Below are positions 10,177 through 17,629 of a DNA stretch of 64,000 nt, one piece after another. Where the stretch lies: contig NZ_LT629802.1 in assembly GCF_900106045.1 (NCBI RefSeq), forward strand, positions 3,224,001-3,288,000, read 5' to 3'. A program made the translations under genes and the position numbers. Source of the stretch: Pseudomonas mucidolens (GTDB lineage Bacteria; Pseudomonadota; Gammaproteobacteria; Pseudomonadales; Pseudomonadaceae). The notes under the pieces were generated by a model. The model ran no database searches, had not been told where the DNA came from, and worked only from the letters and a program-made list of their open reading frames with translations. Positions within the stretch are counted from its first letter, which is position 1; every line of letters begins with the position of its first letter.

Positions 10177-10232
10177 GTTCAATTACCGGATAAAACCTCT
10201 AATGACACGTTCAATATAGAGTTCAATTCCGG
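10177..10232. promoter_or_regulatory. Candidate MocR operator: three GTTCAAT direct repeats
   Basis: The 100-bp gap between the divergent MocR gene and the exporter contains GTTCAATTACCGG at 10177-10189, GTTCAATAT at 10209-10217 and GTTCAATTCCGG at 10221-10232, all in the same orientation. The first and third copies share GTTCAATT and a CCGG end. MocR-type proteins are known to bind direct repeats in such divergent promoters. That these are the sites is inference. Confidence 0.5.
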
Positions 10233-10251
10233 CTCAGGGAAGCAATAAACG

Positions 10252-11202
10252 ATGCCAATGTCCGCCGTTCTTCAAAATGCCGAAAAAACAAAACCACGTA
10301 AGCAGTGGTTGGCAGGGCTGATTACCAGCGTGATGTTCCTCATCGTGTGCTTGAGCTGGGGCACCACCTGGCTGGGGATCAAGATCGCAGTGGAAAGCGT
10401 GCCGCCGCTGACCTCGGCGGGCTTGCGCTTCCTGATCGCGTTTCCGTTATTTCTGTGTTTTGCGCTGTTGCGCCGCGAGCCGATCCTGTTCCCACGGGAA
10501 AGTCGCTGGTTTTTTGTGTTCGTGACGCTTTCCTACTTCAGCGTTCCTTATTACTTGCTCAACTACGGCGAGATGCACGTCTCCTCCGGCCTCACAGCCT
10601 TGCTGTTCAGTTGCATGCCGGTGTTCATCCTGATTTTCTCCGCGCTGTTGCTGCGTGAGCGCATCTACTTTTCCCAAGTGGTCGGGATCGGCATCGGCTT
10701 CGGCAGCCTGTACATGATCATCAGGAGCCAGGGGCTGCACCTGGACCATGCCGAGTTCTTCGGCGTGCTGGCTATTCTGACCGCCGCGATCATGCATGCC
10801 TTGTGCTATGTCATCACCAAGCAAAAAGGCAGCGCCATCAGCGTCATCACCTACAACACCCTGCCCATCGGGATTGCCGGACTCATGTTGTTCGTGGCCG
10901 GCCTGTGGTTTGAATCCCCGACCTTCGAGGCCATTACGCTGCGCTCCTGGAGCGCCCTGTTCTACCTGGGACTGGTGGCCTCGGTCGGCGGTTTTATCGT
11001 GTACTTCATGCTGCTCAAGCGTTTGAGCCCGATCATCCTGTCCTTCGTCTTCATCATCTTCCCGGTGTTCGCCGTGATCATCGGCGCCTGGTATGAAGGC
11101 CTCGAATTGTCCAGGGACCTGATGCTGTACTCGGCGATCCTGCTGGCAGGTTTCGCCATTACCAAATTGCCGATAGAAAAACTCTTGACCAAGAACCATT
11201 GA
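10252..11202 (+). CDS. EamA/DMT-family transporter
   Basis: This 316-residue protein has about ten hydrophobic helices and the two-fold EamA repeat. The first repeat begins ITSVMFLIVCLSWGTTWLG and contains SAGLRFLIAFPLF; the second begins near FFGVLAILTAAIMHALCYV. Members such as YdcZ, RhaT-like and EamA proteins move small metabolites; EamA of E. coli exports cysteine and O-acetylserine. It is the first gene of the operon with the JAMM-E1 fusion, cysteine synthase and serine acetyltransferase genes, which makes export of a cysteine-like product plausible. The gap to the next gene is 29 bp. Confidence 0.85.
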   Translation: MPMSAVLQNAEKTKPRKQWLAGLITSVMFLIVCLSWGTTWLGIKIAVESVPPLTSAGLRFLIAFPLFLCFALLRREPILFPRESRWFFVFVTLSYFSVPYYLLNYGEMHVSSGLTALLFSCMPVFILIFSALLLRERIYFSQVVGIGIGFGSLYMIIRSQGLHLDHAEFFGVLAILTAAIMHALCYVITKQKGSAISVITYNTLPIGIAGLMLFVAGLWFESPTFEAITLRSWSALFYLGLVASVGGFIVYFMLLKRLSPIILSFVFIIFPVFAVIIGAWYEGLELSRDLMLYSAILLAGFAITKLPIEKLLTKNH

Positions 11203-11231
11203 CCCTTTTTATTCACTGACGCGAGAGAAAC

Positions 11232-13094
11232 ATGGACGTGCTCCGCCCAAACGCCCTGGAACAGATTTACGCCCACGCCAGCCGCAGCTATCCCGAAGAA
11301 TGCTGCGGCTTTGTCTTCGCCGACGGCAGCGTGTACCTGGGCAGCAACATCCAGAATGAGCTGCACCGCAAAAACCCGCAGATGTACTCCCGCAGCGCGG
11401 CCAATGGCTACACCTTTTCGGTGGCCGATACGCTGATGATGAACAAGGCATTTCGCAGCGATAACCCGGTAACGGTGATCTACCACTCGCACCCGGATGT
11501 CGGTGCCTATTTCAGTGACGAGGATCAGGACAAGGCCCTGTACATGGGTGAACCGATCTACCCCGTCAGCTACCTGGTGGTGGACGTCCGCCAGGGCAAG
11601 GCCCTTGGGTCAAAACTGTTTGCCTGGGATGGCAAGCACTTCGCCCTCACCCCTTTCAACGACCTGCAAACGGAGTTGTACATGAACGCTGTCTCTTTCC
11701 CCGACATTCTGGTCCGCGTGGCCAAGTTGCCAGAATCGACCCTTGAGGGCGCCGGATCGACATTGCGCGAAGTCATTGAAAACCTCTGCAATCACCACCC
11801 GCAATTGCGGGCGCAGCTGTTCCACGAGAAGAACGACCAGCTCAAGGAGCATTTCCTGTTCACCGCCGGGGAAGAGCTGATCAGCCCCGATGAACAACTG
11901 CCGGAAAAAGCCAGAATCGAAGTACTGCTCGCCACTTCCGGCGGTATGGATATCGACACCCTGAGTAATGAAGAGGTGCAGCGGTATGTGCGGCATATCA
12001 CCCTGCCCGGCGTCGGCCGTGCAGGGCAACTGAATCTGAAAAAAGCCAAGGTGCTGATCATCGGCACTGGCGGGCTGGGGTCGCCCATCAGCCTGTATCT
12101 GGCGGCTGCAGGTATCGGCACCCTGGGGCTGGTGGATTTCGATGTGGTGGAAAGCAGCAACCTGCAACGCCAGATTGTGCATGGTAACAGCACGCTGGGC
12201 CTGCCCAAGGTGGAGTCCGCGAAACAGCGCCTGCAAGACCTGAACAGCCATATCCAGATCAATGCGCACGATACCGCGCTGAACGTCGACAACGCCTTAG
12301 ATCTGGTGGGCGCCTACGACCTGGTGATCGATGGTACAGACAACTTTGAAACCCGCTACCTGGTCAACGATACCTGCGTGCAGCTCGGCAAACCCTTGGT
12401 GTATGGCGCCATCTACCGCTTCGACGGCCAGATCAGCGTGCTCAACTACAAGGGCGGGCCGTGCTATCGCTGCCTGTTTCCCCACGCGCCGCCGGCAGAA
12501 CTGGCGCCCAATTGCAGCGCGGGCGGGGTGATCGGCGTACTGCCGGGTGTGGTCGGAATGATCCAGGCCACCGAGGCAATCAAACTCCTGATTGGTCTCG
12601 GTGAGCCGTTGTCCGGGCGACTGATGCGCTTTGACGCGCTGGCCATGAAGTTCAGCGAAATCCGCTTCAAGCGTCGCGCCGATTGTCCGTGCTGCTCCGA
12701 ATTGCGTGATGCACACCAGCCCGTGGCAGCCGTGTGTGCCGATACCGTACGCGCGGTGCCGACCCTGGCCGAGGAGCGCTACATCAAACCCCGCTTGCTC
12801 AAGCAGCTACTGGAGCAACGACGCAGCGCCGACATTCTGCTGGACGTACGCGACGCCAGCGAACTGGAGGTTTGCAAGCTGCCAGGCGTGGTTCACATTC
12901 CCCTGGCCGAACTCGACGAACAGCTCGACACCCTCAGCCGCGACAACACCCATTACCTGATCTGCTACGCCGGCATCCGTGCGGAACAGGCTGCCAGCAC
13001 CATGCTCGCGGCCGGCTTTGCCAACACCAAAGTCCTGGAAGGTGGCATGAAACACTGGGTTCGCGACGTCGAACCCGACATGCCTTTGTACTGA
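11232..13094 (+). CDS. Four-domain fusion: JAMM peptidase, ubiquitin-like sulfur carrier, E1-like adenylyltransferase, rhodanese
   Basis: This 620-residue protein has four readable parts. (1) About 1-130: JAMM/MPN+ peptidase with E23, the HSH pair at 85-87, S95 and D98 (HSHPDVGAYFSDED). (2) About 150-238: a MoaD/ThiS-like beta-grasp carrier whose end reads ATSGG, so the diglycine is at 237-238. (3) About 239-490: MoeB/ThiF-type E1, with ATP loop GTGGLGSP (278-285), zinc cysteines C411/C414 and C485/C488, and catalytic C428 in APNCSAGG. (4) About 510-620: rhodanese with active loop CYAGIR, C578. Known chemistry of each part: E1 adenylates the carrier tail, rhodanese supplies sulfur to form a thiocarboxylate, and JAMM cuts after the diglycine. 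The closest known logic is CysO-CysM-Mec of mycobacteria and the thioquinolobactin genes, where the parts are separate. A Met codon at 11946 directly follows the diglycine. Confidence 0.88.
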   Translation: MDVLRPNALEQIYAHASRSYPEECCGFVFADGSVYLGSNIQNELHRKNPQMYSRSAANGYTFSVADTLMMNKAFRSDNPVTVIYHSHPDVGAYFSDEDQDKALYMGEPIYPVSYLVVDVRQGKALGSKLFAWDGKHFALTPFNDLQTELYMNAVSFPDILVRVAKLPESTLEGAGSTLREVIENLCNHHPQLRAQLFHEKNDQLKEHFLFTAGEELISPDEQLPEKARIEVLLATSGGMDIDTLSNEEVQRYVRHITLPGVGRAGQLNLKKAKVLIIGTGGLGSPISLYLAAAGIGTLGLVDFDVVESSNLQRQIVHGNSTLGLPKVESAKQRLQDLNSHIQINAHDTALNVDNALDLVGAYDLVIDGTDNFETRYLVNDTCVQLGKPLVYGAIYRFDGQISVLNYKGGPCYRCLFPHAPPAELAPNCSAGGVIGVLPGVVGMIQATEAIKLLIGLGEPLSGRLMRFDALAMKFSEIRFKRRADCPCCSELRDAHQPVAAVCADTVRAVPTLAEERYIKPRLLKQLLEQRRSADILLDVRDASELEVCKLPGVVHIPLAELDEQLDTLSRDNTHYLICYAGIRAEQAASTMLAAGFANTKVLEGGMKHWVRDVEPDMPLY

Positions 13095-13116
13095 TCACCG
13101 GCCAGAGGTGTGCTTG

Positions 13117-14031
13117 ATGTTACATAACTCGATACTCGACGCTATTGGCCAGACGCCCATCGTGCGCCTGGAACAGTTTTCCGAAGACCTCGGCATTGAA
13201 GTCTTCGCCAAGCTTGAATCACTCAACCCGGGAGGCAGCCATAAGGCGCGCATCGCCCTGGGGATGATCCTCGACGCCGAACGCCGGGGCATCCTGATTC
13301 GCGACTCAGGACAAACCATCATCGAGCCCAGCGGTGGCAACACCGGCATCGGCCTGGTGATGGCCGGCAATGTGCTGGGCTACAAGGTGGTACTGGTGAT
13401 CCCGGACAACTACAGCCCAGAGAAACAAAAACTGTTGCGCCTCTACGGCGCCAAAGTGGTGCTGTCAGACAGTCGCCTGGGGAACAATTCCCACGGCGAA
13501 AAGTGCATGGAACTGCAACTGGAAAACCCCAGCTACGTCATGCTCAACCAGCAGCGCAACCCCGCCAACCCACAAACCCACCGCGATACCACCGCCCCGG
13601 AAATCATCCGCGCGTTTGGCGAGCGACAGGTGGATTACTTCGTCAGCGGCATCGGTACCGGCGGCCATATCACCGGCATCGGTGAAACCCTCAAGGCAGC
13701 CTGGCCGCAGATGCGCGTGATGGGTGTGGAACCCGAGGAATGCGACCTGCTGAATGATCGCCACGCCCCGCATCACATTCAGGGTCTGTCCATCGGACTG
13801 ATCCCGAGCATTCTCAACCTTGAGGTACTCGACGGCATGCTCAAGGTTTCCCGGCTGGAGTGCCTGGAAATGATGAAACGCATCATGCGCACCGATGCCG
13901 TGAGCCTGGGGTTGTCGTCGGCCGCCAATATGGTGGCCATCGCCAGACTCGCACCGGAACTGCCCACCGACACGGTGGTACTGACGATGGTTTATGACAG
14001 CGCCGACAGCTATCTGCCCTGTTTCGAATAA
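13117..14031 (+). CDS. PLP-dependent cysteine synthase family enzyme (CysK/CysM type)
   Basis: This 304-residue fold-type II PLP enzyme has the lysine K43 in LNPGGSHKARIA and the phosphate-binding loop PSGGNTGIG near residue 73. The glycine-rich SGIGTGGHITGIGETLK follows near residue 175. The family replaces the acetyl group of O-acetylserine by a nucleophile. In the CysM branch the sulfur donor can be a carrier-protein thiocarboxylate, which fits the upstream fusion protein. The ATG at 13117 is preferred to a GTG three codons earlier because AGAGG stands eight bases before it. The stop overlaps the start of the acetyltransferase gene by one base. The usual cysK/cysM of sulfur assimilation is not at this locus, so this is probably an extra, specialised copy. 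Confidence 0.88.
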   Translation: MLHNSILDAIGQTPIVRLEQFSEDLGIEVFAKLESLNPGGSHKARIALGMILDAERRGILIRDSGQTIIEPSGGNTGIGLVMAGNVLGYKVVLVIPDNYSPEKQKLLRLYGAKVVLSDSRLGNNSHGEKCMELQLENPSYVMLNQQRNPANPQTHRDTTAPEIIRAFGERQVDYFVSGIGTGGHITGIGETLKAAWPQMRVMGVEPEECDLLNDRHAPHHIQGLSIGLIPSILNLEVLDGMLKVSRLECLEMMKRIMRTDAVSLGLSSAANMVAIARLAPELPTDTVVLTMVYDSADSYLPCFE

Positions 14032-15047
14032 TGCCACTTGCGGGAGTGCCTTCCATGGGAGGCTTTATCGACATGCAACATCTGCACGAGGAGTTGCTGA
14101 CGCACCTCATCAAGACCCTCACGCCGGCGCAGATACAACCGTTGCAGGTACACCTGGCCCCGCTGATTCAGGAAGCGGCGCAGGATATCGCAGAGGATTT
14201 GATCGCCTATGCCTACCGCGACCCGGCGTCCCGTGGACGTGGCGGACTGATCCTCGAGTCCTACGCCTCGTTCAAGGCGGTGCTGTACTACCGACTGGCA
14301 CATCGGGTGTGGAACCTCTGCGCCCCGTCCAACGGAATTTTTACCAGCATCGCACTGACACTGAGCAATCAAGGCAAGCTTCTGTCAGGCGCCGAAATTC
14401 ACCCCGCGGCGCGAATCGGTCGGCGTTTTGTGCTGGATCACGGCTACGGCACGGTGATCGGCGAAACCTGCGAGATCGGCAATGACTGCTACATCCTGTG
14501 CGGCGTAACCCTGGGCGCCCGGGGGATCGCCAATAACCCCGACGGCAAGCGCCATCCACGCCTGGGCAACAATGTCGAAGTCGGCGCCGGCGCCAGAGTG
14601 CTCGGTTATGTACTGATCGGCGACAACGTGTTTATCAGTCCATCCTGCGTGATCACCCAGGACGTACCGGCGGGCACCAAGGTCAAGGTGGTCAACCAGA
14701 TCCAACTGCAAAAAAACGATGAATCGGATCACAGCAACTACCTCGGCGCCTTCGCCATGGATGAGCGGCTGCACGTGGTCGGTGAGATCCACACCAGCCA
14801 CCGGGTCACGGTGCTGGATGCTGACTTCCACCCATTGCCGGGGCTGATGCTCGAGCCGACGGTGAAGGACCGCCACCACTTGCAATTTCGCCTGCACCGC
14901 GTCGAGTCGGGCGACCACCTGCCGCGCCTGCCGCTGAACCTGAAGGTCTGCGGCCCCGAGTTTGAAATCACCCTGCTCTCTCCTCCTGGCTTGAGTGCAA
15001 TGGTGCGCCATCTGCTGCAAGCCAGCCCATTGATAGTCGGAGGTTGA
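14031..15047 (+). CDS. Serine O-acetyltransferase with extra C-terminal domain
   Basis: A 338-residue protein. About 25-110 is the helical serine acetyltransferase N-terminus and about 118-227 is a left-handed beta-helix of hexapeptide repeats (SGAEIHPAARIGRRFVLDHG, GETCEIGNDCYILCGVTLG). This makes O-acetylserine, the substrate of the preceding enzyme. After the usual end, near VVNQIQLQKN, some 108 extra residues follow that I do not recognise. They are rich in charged residues (RHHLQFRLHRVESGDHLPRL) and the protein ends in LIVGG. The start ATG overlaps the previous stop; in-frame ATGs at 14055 and 14073 are alternatives. The last four bases overlap a possible TTG start of the next frame. Confidence 0.85.
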   Translation: MPLAGVPSMGGFIDMQHLHEELLTHLIKTLTPAQIQPLQVHLAPLIQEAAQDIAEDLIAYAYRDPASRGRGGLILESYASFKAVLYYRLAHRVWNLCAPSNGIFTSIALTLSNQGKLLSGAEIHPAARIGRRFVLDHGYGTVIGETCEIGNDCYILCGVTLGARGIANNPDGKRHPRLGNNVEVGAGARVLGYVLIGDNVFISPSCVITQDVPAGTKVKVVNQIQLQKNDESDHSNYLGAFAMDERLHVVGEIHTSHRVTVLDADFHPLPGLMLEPTVKDRHHLQFRLHRVESGDHLPRLPLNLKVCGPEFEITLLSPPGLSAMVRHLLQASPLIVGG

Positions 15048-15049
15048 AC

Positions 15050-15778
15050 ATGTCCGTGCACACCATGGAAACCCTGGCGCTGTTCGACAGCGCGCCCTAC
15101 CAGAACGCTTTCAGCGCCCGGGTGATTGCCGTCAGCGAACAGGGCATTGCCCTGGAACACACGCTGTTCTACCCCACCGGCGGCGGTCAACCGGGCGACA
15201 CCGGGTACCTTACCCTGCCCGACGACACACGGATCAATGTGACCGGAACGGTTCGCGATCCCGTGCTGCGCTCGATCATCTGGCATCAGGTGGAACACTG
15301 CCCCACGCAACTGAGTGCGGGCGTGCAGGTGGACGCCAGCCTGGACTGGGAACGGCGTTACCAGCACATGAAAATGCACACCTGCCTGCACCTGCTGTGC
15401 TCGATCATCGACGCTCCCGTCACCGGTTGCAGCATCAGTGCCGACAAGGGCCGACTGGATTTCGACCTGCCGGAAATGACCCTCGACAAGGACAGCATCA
15501 CCCGCGATCTCAATGCACTGATTGAGCAAGCCCATGAAGTCAGGTCCTTATCGATGCCAGCGTCGGAGTACTCCACCTTGCTGCAGATCACCCGCACCCA
15601 GGCGGTGGCGCCGCCGGTGATCCAAGGCGCGGTCCGCGTGATTGAAATTGCCGGTATCGACATCCAGCCGTGTGGCGGCACCCATGTGATCAACACCGAG
15701 GAAATCGGCCGGGTGTTCTGCGAGAAGATCGAGAAGAAGAGCAAACACAACCGCAGGGTGATCCTGCGGTTCGAGTGA
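15050..15778 (+). CDS. Alanyl-tRNA editing protein, AlaX type
   Basis: This 242-residue free-standing relative of the AlaRS editing domain has the glycine motif PTGGGQPGDTG (43-53) and all four zinc ligands: H106 and H110 in HMKMH, and C208 and H212 in CGGTH. AlaX proteins hydrolyse mischarged tRNA, usually Ser- or Gly-tRNA(Ala), in the cytoplasm. It is the last gene of the JAMM-E1 operon; the ATG at 15050 follows the acetyltransferase stop by two bases, with GGAGG upstream. Its presence in a sulfur/serine operon suggests it removes a misactivated amino acid made or accumulated by this pathway; that is inference. Confidence 0.88.
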   Translation: MSVHTMETLALFDSAPYQNAFSARVIAVSEQGIALEHTLFYPTGGGQPGDTGYLTLPDDTRINVTGTVRDPVLRSIIWHQVEHCPTQLSAGVQVDASLDWERRYQHMKMHTCLHLLCSIIDAPVTGCSISADKGRLDFDLPEMTLDKDSITRDLNALIEQAHEVRSLSMPASEYSTLLQITRTQAVAPPVIQGAVRVIEIAGIDIQPCGGTHVINTEEIGRVFCEKIEKKSKHNRRVILRFE

Positions 15779-15870
15779 TTGCTCAGCCTGAGTCGAGTTG
15801 AGTGCACATACCGCGACCAGAACTTCCCCCTGTGGCGAGGGGGCTTATCCTAACGCCGTTGCTAAGTTTT

Positions 15871-15975
15871 TTGTAGGAGCGAGCTTGCTCGCGAAGAACT
15901 CAAAGACGCCACGTTTATTCAGGAAACACGCGTTATCGTTGACGTTTTTCGCGAGCAAGCTCGCTCCTACAAATA
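15871..15975. repeat. Inverted pair of REP elements
   Basis: GTAGGAGCGAGCTTGCTCGC at 15873-15892 is mirrored by GCGAGCAAGCTCGCTCCTAC at 15951-15970. Each copy is itself a hairpin (GAGCGAGC/GCTCGC). Between them is GCGTTATCGTTGACG, which is found again in the repeat near 22870. This is the fluorescens/putida REP family, lying in a convergent gap and possibly acting as a transcription stop. Confidence 0.8.
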
Positions 15976-16034
15976 CCTTAGCTGAACGGTATTAGGGCTT
16001 CCCCCCTCACCACATTAGGGCATGCCGAGCGGGG

Positions 16035-17519
16035 TCAGATCACGAACAGGTCGACAAAGCGGTTCACCGGCGTCGCCTCCAACCGTGCCTGATCTTTGCA
16101 CAACGCAAAAATCTCGGCGCTACGCTGGGCGGTGAAGCGGGTGGCGAGATTGGCCCTGAATTTGTCTTCCAGCAATGGAATGCCTTCTGCCCGACGCCGA
16201 CGATGACCAATCGGGTACTCCACCGCCACGTGCTCGGTGCAGGTGCCATCCTTGAAAAAAACTTGCACGGCGTTGGCAATCGAGCGTTTGTCGGCTTCCA
16301 GGTATTCCCGGCTATAACGCGGTTCTTCGACGATTTCCATCTTGCCGCGCAACTCATCGATGATCGGATGAGCGGCGTGGAATTCATCCTCGTAGTGCTC
16401 GGCCACCAGATTTCCAAACGCCAGGGGCACGGCGGTCATGTACTGCAGGCAGTGATCGCGGTCGGCGGCGTTGGCCAATTGGCCGACCTTGGAGATGATG
16501 CGAATAGCCGATTCGTGGGTGGTGATGACGATTCGTTGAATCTCATGCAGACGATTTTTAACCTGCGGATGCAAGGCCACGGCGGCCTCGCACGCCGTCT
16601 GTGCATGAAACTCGGCCGGGAAACTGATCTTGAACAGCACGTTTTCCATCACATACGTGCCGTAGGGCTGGGACACGCTAAACACCCGCTGATCCTCGGG
16701 TTTGAGGGCCAGATCCTTGTTGGTATGACTGAACAGCACGTCATAGAAGCCCCACTGCGCTGCGCTCAACACACCGGGAATTCCCATCTCGCCGCGCATG
16801 GCAATGTCCGCCAGGCGCACACCCCGACTCGACGCGTCTCCCGCGGCCCAAGACTTGCGCGACCCGGCGTTCGGCGCGTGACGATAAGTGCGCAACGCCT
16901 GGCCGTCGACAAATGCCTGGGACAGGGCCGCCAGCAATTGCTCGCGGTTGGCGCCCATCAGCTTCGCAGTGACCGCGGTGCTGGCGACTTTCACCAGCAA
17001 CACATGGTCGAGGCCGACACGGTTGAAGGCGTTTTCCAGGGCGATCACCCCTTGAATCTCATGGGCCATGATCATTGCGTCGAGCACGTCGCGTACGGTC
17101 AGTGGAGCATCACCATTGGCCACGCGTTTTTGCGACAGATGATCCGCGACCGCCAGGATGCCGCCGAGGTTATCGGACGGATGTCCCCATTCGGCGGCAA
17201 GCCAGGTGTCGTTGTAGTCGAGCCAGCGCACGATGCAACCGATATCCCACGCGGCCTTGACCGGGTCCAGCCGAAACGAGGTCCCCGGAACCCGAGCACC
17301 GAATGGCACCACCGTACCTTCGACGATAGGCCCCAGGTGCTTGGTGCATTCGGGAAAGCGCAATGCCAGCAGGCCACAGCCGAGCGTGTCCATCAGACAG
17401 TTACGGGCGGTGTCGAGGGCATCGCGGGATTCGGTACTGAACGTCAGCACGTAGTCGGCGATGTCCTGCAGAACCTGGTCATAGTCGGGGCGGTTATTCT
17501 GGTCGACGTTGCTGGTCAT
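16035..17519 (-). CDS. prpD: 2-methylcitrate dehydratase PrpD
   Basis: This 494-residue MmgE/PrpD family protein begins [20 protein letters not shown] and contains the family landmarks [38 protein letters not shown] and [19 protein letters not shown]. It dehydrates 2-methylcitrate in propionate catabolism. The ATG at 17519 has CCGGAG upstream; a longer frame was rejected. It is the last gene of the prp operon. Because AcnD and PrpF are also present and can do this step together, PrpD may be partly redundant here, as is common in Pseudomonas. Confidence 0.95.
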   Translation of the reverse strand: MTSNVDQNNRPDYDQVLQDIADYVLTFSTESRDALDTARNCLMDTLGCGLLALRFPECTKHLGPIVEGTVVPFGARVPGTSFRLDPVKAAWDIGCIVRWLDYNDTWLAAEWGHPSDNLGGILAVADHLSQKRVANGDAPLTVRDVLDAMIMAHEIQGVIALENAFNRVGLDHVLLVKVASTAVTAKLMGANREQLLAALSQAFVDGQALRTYRHAPNAGSRKSWAAGDASSRGVRLADIAMRGEMGIPGVLSAAQWGFYDVLFSHTNKDLALKPEDQRVFSVSQPYGTYVMENVLFKISFPAEFHAQTACEAAVALHPQVKNRLHEIQRIVITTHESAIRIISKVGQLANAADRDHCLQYMTAVPLAFGNLVAEHYEDEFHAAHPIIDELRGKMEIVEEPRYSREYLEADKRSIANAVQVFFKDGTCTEHVAVEYPIGHRRRRAEGIPLLEDKFRANLATRFTAQRSAEIFALCKDQARLEATPVNRFVDLFVI

Positions 17520-17629
17520 GGCGGTACTCCGGAGTGGGTGGATGGTTTCCCTCGGGGTCACGGTATTTTTGAGAGCAGATCTTGGGTGTCTGCTAGGTGA
17601 TGTTTTAGTCGTTGGATCGCTGCTTCAAG

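Noticed and set aside
15871..15975. CRISPR array
   Set aside because: Only two inverted REP arms with one spacer; repeats are palindromic and inverted, not direct, and no cas genes are present. No CRISPR array was seen elsewhere in the window.
16203..17600. 465-codon plus-strand frame opposite prpD
   Set aside because: Shadow of the dehydratase gene, no recognisable protein features.
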